NCBI RefSeq assembly: GCF_009866965.1
Contig: NZ_SPKJ01000005.1
Location: forward strand, 54,466 to 118,465
Direction of reading: 5' to 3'
Length of the DNA stretch: 64,000 bases
From: Propylenella binzhouense
GTDB lineage: Bacteria > Pseudomonadota > Alphaproteobacteria > Rhizobiales > Afifellaceae
The notes beneath the pieces were generated by a model. It did not search any database. It saw nothing but the letters and a program-made list of their open reading frames with translations, and was not told the DNA's origin. Of the stretch, positions 30,727-38,642 are shown piece after piece. The first letter of the stretch is position 1. Each line of letters opens with the position of its first letter. The position numbers and the translations under genes were made by a program.

Positions 30727-31107
30727 TCAGGACCGGCGGAAGGCGATCGCCGACCACGTCGGATCGAGCGCGAATTCCGCCTCGGCGGAGTAGCCGAGCG
30801 CGGCGAGGTCTTCCCAGCGGTCGGGGTCCCCGGCGAGCTCGCCGGCCGCGGGATAGAACACCCAGACGCGGCCGTCCGCGGCGGCCATCTTGGCGGCGGA
30901 CGGGGCGCGGGTGCGGACATCCTCGCCGGTCCGGCAGAACACGACGACGAAGTCGAGGCCCGCGGTGGCGGTGGAGATGTACGCCTCGGGCAGGCCGAGA
31001 TATTGCGGCGCGTGCTCGGGAAGCGCGATCACGGTGCCGCGCATGCCGGGCGCTAGCCCGAGCCTCTCGCAGAGCGCCGCCGCGGAGGCCGCTGGAATGT
31101 CCGTCAT
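30727..31107 (-). CDS. DUF3052-type small protein
   Basis: A 126-aa soluble protein resembling the DUF3052 family, without known function. The visible plan is a short beta-rich protein: LGLAPGMRGTVIALPEHAP, then LDFVVVFCRTGEDVRTR, VWVFYPAAG and a C-terminal DPTWSAIAFRRS. The phrase around W (FYPAAG... WSAIAFR) is typical of the family. It follows ald by 8 nt and precedes the NAGGN genes, so it is probably co-transcribed with ald. The frame is open further upstream into ald, but MTDIPAAS is the first sensible start. Confidence 0.7.
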   Translation of the reverse strand: MTDIPAASAAALCERLGLAPGMRGTVIALPEHAPQYLGLPEAYISTATAGLDFVVVFCRTGEDVRTRAPSAAKMAAADGRVWVFYPAAGELAGDPDRWEDLAALGYSAEAEFALDPTWSAIAFRRS

Positions 31108-31115
31108 CGCTCGGT

Positions 31116-32234
31116 TCAGGCTTCGAGGAACTCCTCCGGGCTGACATAGGCCGCGCCCAGCGACTCGGCCACGGCGCGGTGGGTGATTCGTCCGGCATGG
31201 ACGTTGAGCCCGCGCCTCAGGTGCGGGTCGTCCTCGAGAGCCCGCCGCCAGCCCTTGTCGGCGATCGCCGTTACGAAGGGCAGGGTGGCGTTGTTGAGCG
31301 CCTGGGCGGAGGTGCGCGGCACGCCGCCCGGCATGTTGGTCACGCAATAATGGATGACGTCGTCGACGACATAGGTCGGATCGTCATGAGTGGTCGGCCG
31401 CGATGTCTCGAAGCAGCCGCCCTGGTCGATGGCGACGTCGACGACGACGGCGCCCGGCTTCATCTGCCGGATCAGCTCCGCGCTCACGAGCTTCGGCGCC
31501 GCCGCGCCGGGCACCAGCACCGCGCCGATGACGAGGTCCGCCTCCCGCACGTGGCGCTCGACGGCGTCGCGGGTCGAGAAGATCGTGTTGAGAGGCCGGC
31601 CGAACTGGCGCCAGAGCGCCCGCAGCTGGTCGACGCTGCGGTCGAGGACGATGACGTCGGCGCCCATGCCGAGGCCGATATGGATGGCGTGGGTGCCGAC
31701 CACGCCGCCGCCGAGGACCACGATCTTCCCCGGATCGACGCCCGGCACGCCGCCGAGCAGCACGCCGAGCCCGCCATGCGCCTTCTCGAGGAAATAGGCG
31801 CCGGCCTGGATCGACATCCGGCCCGCCACTTCGGACATCGGGGCGAGCAGCGGCAGGCCGCCAGAGGGCGAGGTCACCGTCTCGTAGGCGATGCAGGTCG
31901 CGCCGCTCGCGAGCAGGTCCTCGGCCTGCTCCGGATCCGGCGCGAGATGGAGATAGGTGAAGAGCACCTGGCCAGGCTTCAGGCGCTTGCGCTCGAATGC
32001 GAGCGGCTCCTTCACCTTCACGATGAGTTCGGCCGACGAGAAGACCTCCTCGGCCGAGGGGGCGATGGCTGCGCCGGCGGCCTGATAGGCTTCGTCTGTC
32101 ATGCCGATCCCGGCGCCGGCCCCGGTTTCCACGAGGACCGAATGTCCGTGCGCGGTCAGCTCGCGCACGCTCGCCGGGACGAGCCCCACCCGGTACTCCC
32201 GGACCTTGGTCTCCTTCGGAACGCCGACCAGCAT
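31116..32234 (-). CDS. ald: Alanine dehydrogenase
   Basis: A 372-aa NAD-dependent enzyme catalysing reversible oxidative deamination of L-alanine to pyruvate and ammonia. The substrate lysine is in [13 protein letters not shown] and the catalytic histidine in [11 protein letters not shown]. The Rossmann loop reads [20 protein letters not shown] followed by [27 protein letters not shown] is the conserved C-terminal segment. A GGGAGTG precedes the ATG. The Lrp/AsnC regulator gene often found beside ald is absent here. Neighbours downstream are DUF3052 and then the NAGGN genes. Confidence 0.96.
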   Translation of the reverse strand: MLVGVPKETKVREYRVGLVPASVRELTAHGHSVLVETGAGAGIGMTDEAYQAAGAAIAPSAEEVFSSAELIVKVKEPLAFERKRLKPGQVLFTYLHLAPDPEQAEDLLASGATCIAYETVTSPSGGLPLLAPMSEVAGRMSIQAGAYFLEKAHGGLGVLLGGVPGVDPGKIVVLGGGVVGTHAIHIGLGMGADVIVLDRSVDQLRALWRQFGRPLNTIFSTRDAVERHVREADLVIGAVLVPGAAAPKLVSAELIRQMKPGAVVVDVAIDQGGCFETSRPTTHDDPTYVVDDVIHYCVTNMPGGVPRTSAQALNNATLPFVTAIADKGWRRALEDDPHLRRGLNVHAGRITHRAVAESLGAAYVSPEEFLEA

Positions 32235-32299
32235 CTAACACTCCCTTCAGTGATTCTCCGGAGCATCTTCGGCAGCCGCGCGCGGCGTCGGCAGGCGCA

Positions 32300-33262
32300 T
32301 CAGCCGGCCCCCTTGCCGAGCGCCGCCTCGACCTCGTCGAGGCGCGGCGGATCGCAGCCTCTCCGCCCGCATGCGAGGCCGGCCGCCGCCGCGGCGAAGC
32401 TTCCGGCCTCCGCCAGCGCCGCGGCCGAGAGCGAGGCGAAGTCCGCCTCGCAGCGTAAGCCGTCCTGATGGAGACGCGCGAGGAGCGCCGCCGTGAAGAC
32501 GTCGCCGGCCCCGATCGTGTCGACCAGCGATGCGGGCCGGTGCGCGTCAACCCAGGCCTCGGCGGAGCGCGTCATCAGGACCGAGCCTCGCGCGCCGCAG
32601 GTGAGCGCCAGGAGGGCGCAGCCGTGGCGGTCGAAGAAGAGGCTCCGCGCAGCGGCGAGGTCGCCCTCCTCGACGATGAAGGCGAGGTCGTCCTCGCTGA
32701 GCCTGACGATGGCGGTGCGGTCGAGGAGCAAGGCGAGCCGGTCCCGGAAGTGCCCGGGCTCCCTGATCGCCGCAGCCCGGATGTTCGGGTCGAGCGAGAC
32801 GAGCGCGCCGCGGTCGGCGGCGGCGAGGGCGAGGTCGACCCAGGTCTCGCCCTCCGGATCGTCGGCGATCGCGAGCGACCCGGTATGGTAGATCGCGGGA
32901 CGGGCGGGAAGCGCTTCGCTCAGGGCCCTGAAGTCGAGATCGCGGTCGGCCGTGCCGCTCCTGTGGAAGCGGTAGGCGACGTCGCCGTCCGCCCTGCCTT
33001 CCGCGACGGCAAGCGCCGTCGGCCGCTCGCTCGGCTGCCGCAGGAGGCAGACCGCGCCGTCCGCCTCGAGCCGATCCCGCAGGAGCGATCCGAAGCGGTC
33101 CGTCGAGAGCGGTCCGAGATAGCCGGCCGGGGCGCCGAGGCGGGCGAGCGCGAGCGCCGTGTTCCAGGGCGAGCCGCCCGGAACCGCCTCGTAGAGCACG
33201 CGCCCGGGGCTGGTCGCCTGCTCGACGAGATCGATGAGGCTTTCGCCGGCGCTGACGATCAT
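32300..33262 (-). CDS. PfkB-family sugar kinase (fructokinase-like)
   Basis: A 320-aa ribokinase-fold carbohydrate kinase. The N-terminus IVSAGESLIDLV and GGSPWNTALALARLGAPAGY form the substrate-binding region, and DTIGAGDVFTAALLARL is the second PfkB signature with the catalytic Asp. The general layout fits bacterial fructokinases; the exact sugar is uncertain because no transporter or sugar operon adjoins it. It sits 65 nt upstream of ald on the same strand and is divergent from the alpha/beta hydrolase gene. Confidence 0.85.
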   Translation of the reverse strand: MIVSAGESLIDLVEQATSPGRVLYEAVPGGSPWNTALALARLGAPAGYLGPLSTDRFGSLLRDRLEADGAVCLLRQPSERPTALAVAEGRADGDVAYRFHRSGTADRDLDFRALSEALPARPAIYHTGSLAIADDPEGETWVDLALAAADRGALVSLDPNIRAAAIREPGHFRDRLALLLDRTAIVRLSEDDLAFIVEEGDLAAARSLFFDRHGCALLALTCGARGSVLMTRSAEAWVDAHRPASLVDTIGAGDVFTAALLARLHQDGLRCEADFASLSAAALAEAGSFAAAAAGLACGRRGCDPPRLDEVEAALGKGAG

Positions 33263-33352
33263 CTGTCCCTCGCGGGCGGCTTTCGGTCGCGGTCGACATT
33301 GCGTCGCCTTGGCGGGCTATGATCGGTCGAGCCGCAAGCGGAGGAGGAGGTC

Positions 33353-34108
33353 ATGGGCCAACTCTATGCGCGTGTCACCGGAAAAGGCGAGGGCGCGCCG
33401 ATCGTGCTGCTGCACGGTTTCGGCGCAAGTCACCGTGCCTGGCGCGGGGTGGCGCCGATGCTCGAGGAGAGCCACCGGGTCATCGCCTTCGATCTGCCCG
33501 GCCATGCCCTGTCGCTCGACTATCCGCACACGGGAAATGCGGGCGTCGCGGCGAAGGCGGTGATGGCGGACCTCGACGAGCGCGGTTTCGACCGCGTGCA
33601 TCTCGTCGGCCATTCGATGGGCGGGGCGGTCGCCGCGCTGATTGCGGTCGGCGCGCCCGGCCGGGTCGCCTCGGCGACGCTCCTGGCGCCCGGCGGCTTT
33701 GGTCCTGAGATCAATCACAGGCTTCTCCGCCGCTATGCCGCCGCGACGGGGGAGGCGGAGCTGGCGCTGGTGCTCGAACAGTTCTGGGGGTGGGAGCAGG
33801 CGGTTCCGGAGGAATTCGTGCGGGGCGTCGCGGCGCTGAGGGCGCGGAAGGGCCAGCAGGAGGCGCTGACGGCGATCGTCGAGACGCTGCTCGACGGCCC
33901 CCGGCAGCGTGTCCTGCCGATCTCGCTGCTCGAGAATTGCGGCGTGAAGGTCCAGGTCGCCTGGGGCACCCAGGATTGCGTGCTTCCGGTGCGCCAGGCG
34001 GAGGCGTTGCGGAGCGTCAGCCCGCGCCTGCTGCAGGGGCTCGGCCACATGCTCCCGGAAGAGGCGCCGGAGGCCGTCGCCGGGCTGGTCCTTGCCGCGG
34101 GCCGCTAA
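33353..34108 (+). CDS. Alpha/beta hydrolase
   Basis: A 251-aa hydrolase with the complete catalytic apparatus: LLHGFGASHRAWRGV for the oxyanion hole, LVGHSMGGAVAALIA with nucleophile Ser88, WGTQDCVLPV for the acid and GLGHMLPEE for the histidine. The substrate is not evident; the sequence resembles the hydrolase domain of AcoC-like proteins but there is no lipoyl domain. The ATG follows GGAGGAGG, a strong ribosome-binding site. Its stop overlaps the end of the convergent YbaK gene by 4 nt. Confidence 0.9.
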   Translation: MGQLYARVTGKGEGAPIVLLHGFGASHRAWRGVAPMLEESHRVIAFDLPGHALSLDYPHTGNAGVAAKAVMADLDERGFDRVHLVGHSMGGAVAALIAVGAPGRVASATLLAPGGFGPEINHRLLRRYAAATGEAELALVLEQFWGWEQAVPEEFVRGVAALRARKGQQEALTAIVETLLDGPRQRVLPISLLENCGVKVQVAWGTQDCVLPVRQAEALRSVSPRLLQGLGHMLPEEAPEAVAGLVLAAGR

Positions 34109-34581
34109 CGGACGGCGATCACCTCGGCTCCCGACGCCCGCTGCAGCGCATCCGGGGAAACCGCGAAGACCGCATTCGGGCTGCCGGCCGCTGCCCAGAC
34201 CGTCTCATGGGACAGAAGGTCGCGATCCATGTAGGTGGCGATCGGGCGGATCGACCCGATCGGCGCCACGCCGCCGATCGCGAAGCCCGTGGCATCGCGG
34301 ACGGCGCGGGCGTCCGGCCGCTCGAGCCTGTCGCCGAGCAGCCCGGCGATCGTCTTCTCGTCCACGCGGTTCACGCCCGAGACGAGGATCAGCACGGTTT
34401 CCCCGGAGCTCGCCTTCCTGAACACGAGGGATTTCACGATCTGCGCGACGGTGGTTCCGCAGGCGGCCGCCGCCTCTTCGGCCGTGCGCGTCGACTGCGG
34501 CATTTCGACGATCTCGATCGGGAGGCCGCACGCCTCCGCGGCCAGCTTGACCCGATCCGTGCTGCGCAGTCTCTCCTGCAT
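34105..34581 (-). CDS. YbaK/EbsC-type aminoacyl-tRNA editing protein
   Basis: A 158-aa free-standing editing domain of the YbaK/ProX superfamily, which hydrolyses mischarged tRNA such as Cys- or Ala-tRNA(Pro). The conserved strand-helix AAACGTTVAQIVKSLVF supplies the active-site lysine, and GFAIGGVAPIGS with the C-terminal AAAGSPNAVFAVSPDAL are family hallmarks. Which amino acid is cleared cannot be told from sequence. It is convergent with the hydrolase gene and divergent from the membrane-protein gene. Confidence 0.9.
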   Translation of the reverse strand: MQERLRSTDRVKLAAEACGLPIEIVEMPQSTRTAEEAAAACGTTVAQIVKSLVFRKASSGETVLILVSGVNRVDEKTIAGLLGDRLERPDARAVRDATGFAIGGVAPIGSIRPIATYMDRDLLSHETVWAAAGSPNAVFAVSPDALQRASGAEVIAVR

Positions 34582-34671
34582 GTGGACTCCGGTTGGTTTC
34601 GCGTCCTCCGCGGTGGAGGTGCTGCCGGAGCTGGACTAATGTCAATGCCGCGGCGCGGAAGTGGGCGGGGC

Positions 34672-35232
34672 ATGAACCAGACTGAAGGCAAGTCCGTGCG
34701 CGACCTCCAGAGCGCGATCCGGGAGGTGCGCATCGCCTATGCCGAGCGGAGCGACGTCATCGCCGAGCTTCGCGACACCGAGCGGGCGCGGCTGACCCTG
34801 CTTGCGGAAGCGCTTTCGGGCGTGTTCGACGATCTTCCCGCCGGCAGCGACGAGTTCTCGCTCGCCGTCCTGCCCGGCAATCCGCCGCGCTTCTGGGTGG
34901 ACGCGACGAGCTTCGTCATGCTCGCCCGCGACAAGCGGACCTACCGGTTTCTGAAGGACACGCGGCTCGGGCGGACCGTGCTCGCCGAGACGACCGACGT
35001 CGAATCGGTGGCCGACAGCGTGACGCGCTATGTCGCGGAACGGATCGTGGAGCGCGACCAGGCGCTCGAATCGGCCTGGGTCCTCAGCCGGCCGGTCGAG
35101 CCTGGCGAGCCCGTGTCGGTGGCCGGCCGTGCCGAATCGCGCGGGATCGTGTGGGGGTTCGTCGGCTTCGGGCTCGGCATGCTCGCCGGCATCTTTCTGC
35201 TGATGGTCTACGCACGCCTCACCGCCTTCTGA
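34672..35232 (+). CDS. Hypothetical protein with C-terminal membrane anchor
   Basis: A 186-aa protein of unknown function. The first 140 residues are soluble and highly charged, with a helical start (DLQSAIREVRIAYAERSDVI) that may form a coiled coil, then FSLAVLPGNPPRFWVDATSFV and a helix VESVADSVTRYVAERIVERD. A single membrane segment ends the protein (GIVWGFVGFGLGMLAGIFLL). That makes it a probable tail-anchored inner-membrane protein facing the cytoplasm. The ATG preceded by GGGCGGGG is preferred; an ATG eleven codons upstream is possible. Its end overlaps the convergent phosphoesterase gene by 14 nt. Confidence 0.7.
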   Translation: MNQTEGKSVRDLQSAIREVRIAYAERSDVIAELRDTERARLTLLAEALSGVFDDLPAGSDEFSLAVLPGNPPRFWVDATSFVMLARDKRTYRFLKDTRLGRTVLAETTDVESVADSVTRYVAERIVERDQALESAWVLSRPVEPGEPVSVAGRAESRGIVWGFVGFGLGMLAGIFLLMVYARLTAF

Positions 35233-36127
35233 CCTCGAAATGCGAGCGTGCCGTCTCCACGACGGTCGCGCTTCCCTCGTAGCCGCGATGGATCACCGTG
35301 AGCTCGAAACAATGGTCGCGCTCCGCGATCTCGTAGAGCGCGTAGCCGCCGGCCTTGGGCCCTCCGACGACCGGGGCGCTGCCCGCCGGAACGCCGATCA
35401 CCGGGACCGCGCCCTCGGGACCGCGGATCGAGGTCATGGAGCGGATGTGCTCGTGGCCGTGCAGGATGAGCTCCGCGCCCTCGCGCCGGATCACGCGCCT
35501 CAGCCGGGAGCCGTCGGTCAGCCGGCGAAGCGTGGCGCCGCTGTAGAGGAGCTTCGGCGGATGATGGATCAGCACGACCCGGAAGAGACGCTCCCGGCGC
35601 GCCTCGCGCAGGAGTTCGACCAGGGCCTCGGACTGCCGCCGCCCGACGCGCCCGGTCGCCATGAAGGGCGCCGATGCCCGTGCCGACGAAAGTCCGATCA
35701 GCGCGACCTGGCCCTTCCGGCGCATGAACGGGAAGAGCGCCTCGGTCACGTGCTCCATGTCGTCGCTCACCATCCAGGGCGCCCAGAGCGTCCGGAATCG
35801 CTGGTGGGCGCCCGGGACGTAGGCGTCGTGATTCCCCGGCACGGCGGTCACGCGGCTCGGGGGGCCGAGATCCTCGAGCCATCGGCGCGCATTCTCGAAT
35901 TCCTCGCGGAGCGCGATGTTCGTCAGGTCGCCGGTCACCACGATATGGTCCGGCGCCTGCGCCCGGAGGTCTTCGACCAGGCGGTCGAGCGTCGCGCCGG
36001 TCATCGCGTTGGCGCGGTTCCTGCGCCAGTTCGCGTAGCCGACGAGGCGCTTGGATGCGAGCTGGCGCAGCCGGGGCTGCGGGATCGGGCCGAGATGGAC
36101 GTCGGAGATGTGAGCGATCCGGTACAT
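35219..36127 (-). CDS. Calcineurin-like metallophosphoesterase
   Basis: A 302-aa dinuclear-metal phosphoesterase with all core motifs: IAHISDVHLGPI, IVVTGDLTNIAL, AVPGNHDAYVPG, IHHPPK and LILHGHEHIRSM. The substrate is unknown; the overall plan resembles DNA-repair-exonuclease-like or cyclic-nucleotide phosphodiesterase-like members. MYRIAHISD is the natural start and the longer frame upstream lacks family features. It is divergent from the Nudix gene, with only 91 nt between the two starts. Confidence 0.9.
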   Translation of the reverse strand: MYRIAHISDVHLGPIPQPRLRQLASKRLVGYANWRRNRANAMTGATLDRLVEDLRAQAPDHIVVTGDLTNIALREEFENARRWLEDLGPPSRVTAVPGNHDAYVPGAHQRFRTLWAPWMVSDDMEHVTEALFPFMRRKGQVALIGLSSARASAPFMATGRVGRRQSEALVELLREARRERLFRVVLIHHPPKLLYSGATLRRLTDGSRLRRVIRREGAELILHGHEHIRSMTSIRGPEGAVPVIGVPAGSAPVVGGPKAGGYALYEIAERDHCFELTVIHRGYEGSATVVETARSHFEVRRR

Positions 36128-36218
36128 GGCCCTTCGGCTATCCGTCGCAACTGCCGTGAGCAAGGCGCTTCGGGGCGCTTGGTTCCGCGGTCCGGCGCGG
36201 CATGCTAGGCGGGGAGCG

Positions 36219-36701
36219 ATGGTCGCACCGCCGAGGCTCACGCCGTTCCATCGCGTCGCCCGCCGGGCCGTGATGAGCTATGCCCGCGTCACGCGCGCCA
36301 TGACGCTCGGCGTCCGCGCGATGCTCCTGAAGGACGGCGAGGTCCTCCTCGTCCGCCACACCTATCTCCCGGGCTGGTACCTGCCGGGCGGCGGGGTCGA
36401 GCGCGGCGAGACCTGCGTCGCGGCGCTCGAGCGCGAGATCGGCGAGGAGGCGGGTGCCGTCCTTTCCGGCCCCGCGGAGCTCTTCGGCCTCTACCGCAAC
36501 CCGCGCGTCGACCGCCGTGACCACGTCGCCCTCTATGTCTGCCGCCAATGGGAGCAGGCGCTGCCGCTCGCGGTGCCGAACCGTGAAATAGCGGCCTGCG
36601 CGCGCTTCGCGCTCGACCGGCTGCCCGATGACGCCACGGCCGCGACGCGCGCCCGGATCGCCGAAGTCATTGCCGGAGCGCCGCAGAGCCTCGATTGGTG
36701 A
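36219..36701 (+). CDS. Nudix hydrolase
   Basis: A 160-aa pyrophosphohydrolase. The Nudix box is complete in GGGVERGETCVAALEREIGE followed by EAGA, with the Glu cluster that binds the metal. Before it come VRAMLLKDGEVLLVRH and YLPGWYLPGG, the usual strand and loop. Substrates of such short members range from nucleotides to NAD-like compounds and cannot be assigned. The ATG after GGGGAGCG is chosen over earlier in-frame starts in Arg-rich sequence. Its stop is one base away from the stop of the convergent GST gene. Confidence 0.88.
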   Translation: MVAPPRLTPFHRVARRAVMSYARVTRAMTLGVRAMLLKDGEVLLVRHTYLPGWYLPGGGVERGETCVAALEREIGEEAGAVLSGPAELFGLYRNPRVDRRDHVALYVCRQWEQALPLAVPNREIAACARFALDRLPDDATAATRARIAEVIAGAPQSLDW

Positions 36702-36702
36702 G

Positions 36703-37695
36703 CTACCCCTTCGGGAGGCCGACCGCCGGGAAGCGGCCGCGGTCGTGCGGGGAATCGAGCACCTGGTTGGGCCCGAGCGGGACGATCCCGGTCGGGTTGA
36801 TGGTGCGGTGGCTGCCGTAATAGTGCCGCTTGATGTGGTCGAAGCTCACGGTCTCCTTGACGCCGGGCACCTGGAAGAGGTCGCGCAGGTAGCCCGACAG
36901 CTCGGAATAGTCGCGGATGCGCTTCCAGTTGCATTTGAAGTGGCCGTAATAGACCGCGTCGAACCGCACCAGCGTGGTGAACAGGCGCCAGTCCGCCTCG
37001 GTGAGCTGGTCCCCGATGAGGAACCGGTGGTCCGAGAGGCTCTCGTCGAGCTCCTCGAGCGTATCGAACAGCGTCCGGAACGCCTCCGAATAGGCATCCT
37101 GCGTCGTCGCGAATCCGGCGCGGTAGACGCCGTTGTTGACCGCGCCGTAGATGCGCTCGTTCATCGCGTCGATCTCGGGCCGGAGCGCCTCCGGGTAGAG
37201 GTCGACCGCTGCGTCGCCGAACGCGTCGAACGCGGAATTGAGCATCCTGATGATCTCGGCCGATTCGTTCGAGACGATGGTCTCCCGCTCCTTGTCCCAG
37301 AGGACCGGCACCGTGACGCGGCCGGTATAGTGCGGGTCGGCCTTGAGGTAGATCTCGTAGAGCCGCTCCGAGCGGTAGAGATGGTCCGGAAGCTCGTCGG
37401 AAAAGCTCCAGCCGTGCCCGAGCATCAGCGGCTCGACGACCGAGACCGAAATCGCCTGATCGAGCTTCTTCAGCTTCCGCAGGATGAGCGTGCGGTGGGC
37501 CCACGGGCAGGCGAGCGAGACGTAGAGATGGTAGCGGCCGGCTTCGGCGGGAAATCCGGCCTCGCCGGTCGGGCCGGCGCCGCCGTCCGGCGTCACCCAG
37601 CTACGGAACCGTGAGGCGCTCCGCTCGAACCGGCCGCCGGTACTGCGCGTGTCGTACCATGCGTCGTGCCACTCGCCGTCGACGAGAAGTCCCAT
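36703..37695 (-). CDS. Glutathionyl-hydroquinone reductase (GST family, YqjG/ECM4-like)
   Basis: A 330-aa Xi-class glutathione transferase that reduces glutathionyl-hydroquinones formed during quinone detoxification. YHLYVSLACPWAHRTLI carries the catalytic cysteine in CPWA, PVLWDKERETIVSNESAEII binds glutathione, and the helical C-terminal domain contains GDQLTEADWRLFTTLVRFDAVY and SFDHIKRHYYGSHRTINPTG, all characteristic of this class. The length is typical. A GGAGGGGG precedes the ATG. Confidence 0.93.
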   Translation of the reverse strand: MGLLVDGEWHDAWYDTRSTGGRFERSASRFRSWVTPDGGAGPTGEAGFPAEAGRYHLYVSLACPWAHRTLILRKLKKLDQAISVSVVEPLMLGHGWSFSDELPDHLYRSERLYEIYLKADPHYTGRVTVPVLWDKERETIVSNESAEIIRMLNSAFDAFGDAAVDLYPEALRPEIDAMNERIYGAVNNGVYRAGFATTQDAYSEAFRTLFDTLEELDESLSDHRFLIGDQLTEADWRLFTTLVRFDAVYYGHFKCNWKRIRDYSELSGYLRDLFQVPGVKETVSFDHIKRHYYGSHRTINPTGIVPLGPNQVLDSPHDRGRFPAVGLPKG

Positions 37696-38006
37696 GAATT
37701 CCCCCTCCGGTCACCGCCCCGCGCGGGCGGCGATTGCCAGGCTGCGACCGCCGCATGCCATCCGGGCCGCCCTCGCTCGGCGCCCGTTCCGGTCGGGGCT
37801 GAACGATTCCCCGCCGGCACGCGTTCCGCTTGCCGACGATGGCGGCCCATGGTACCGGCGGACCATGACGGTCACCCGCCGATATATTCCGATCGAGCGA
37901 CGACGGTGCAATGGGGCGCCGCATGGCGCCGCACTTCGCTCCGATACGGGCGGACCGACCGGCTGAACCCGGACGTCCGCCGGCCCAACTTTCCGCGCGG
38001 ACGATC
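37696..38006. other. Intergenic region between divergent GST and GNAT genes
   Basis: This 311-bp stretch carries the GST ribosome-binding site at its left end and a TATATT box at 37883-37888 that has no convincing -35 partner on either strand. A 105-codon open frame crossing it on the plus strand is Arg/Ser-rich and antisense to the GST start, so I do not count it as a gene. I see no repeats or RNA structure of note. Confidence 0.5.
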
Positions 38007-38615
38007 ATGATCACACCACAGGAAGCCATTCGGCCCGAGCGGCCGGACGACGAACCCGCCATTGCGGCGCTGCAGCGGGCGGCCTTCGGGCCGGGCGCCT
38101 ATGCGCGCGCGGCGTTCCGCGTGCGCGAGCAGGCGCCCCACGATCCCGCGCTCTCCTACGTCTCCGAGGTCGACGGCCGGCTGGTCGGCTCGGTGCGGCT
38201 CACGCCGATCGAGGTCGGGTCCGCGCGCGGCTATCTGCTCGGGCCGCTGGTGGTCGATCCGGCATTCAAGAATCTCGGCTATGGCAAGGCGCTGGTTCGC
38301 CATGTGCTCGCCTGCGCGCGCCGCGGGGGGGAGCGCTTCGTCCTCCTCGTCGGCGACGAGCCCTATTACGGCCTGTTCGGGTTCCGCCGTGTGCCCGGCG
38401 GCGGCGTCCTCATGCCCGGCCCGGCCGATCCGGCGCGCATCCTCGTCGCGGAGCTGGTGCCCGGCGCTGCCGATGGGCTTGCCGGCACCGTGCGGGGGGC
38501 GGTCCGTCCGCCCGCGCCTGCCTGCGCGGAGGCAAGCGCGCCGGGATGGGCAGGAGGGCACGGCGCGACGGGCTCCGGCCGCGGAGCCGCGGGCGATCTC
38601 GTCCTTCCGCGCTAG
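38007..38615 (+). CDS. GNAT-family N-acetyltransferase (YhbS-like)
   Basis: A 202-aa acetyltransferase. IRPERPDDEPAIAALQRAAF is the N-terminal strand-helix, and LLGPLVVDPAFKNLGYGKAL holds the acetyl-CoA pyrophosphate loop (NLGYGKA). FVLLVGDEPYYGLFGFRRVP matches YhbS-type enzymes. The last 35 residues are Pro/Ala/Gly-rich and probably disordered. The target is unknown. There is no clear ribosome-binding site, and MITPQEA is preferred over an upstream frame of low complexity. Confidence 0.85.
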   Translation: MITPQEAIRPERPDDEPAIAALQRAAFGPGAYARAAFRVREQAPHDPALSYVSEVDGRLVGSVRLTPIEVGSARGYLLGPLVVDPAFKNLGYGKALVRHVLACARRGGERFVLLVGDEPYYGLFGFRRVPGGGVLMPGPADPARILVAELVPGAADGLAGTVRGAVRPPAPACAEASAPGWAGGHGATGSGRGAAGDLVLPR

Positions 38616-38642
38616 GCCAGGCCGCCCCCGCCCGGACGAAGG

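Noticed and set aside
37649..37966. A 105-codon plus-strand open frame between the GST and GNAT genes
   Set aside because: It is antisense to the GST start, Arg/Ser-rich, without ribosome-binding site or recognisable features.
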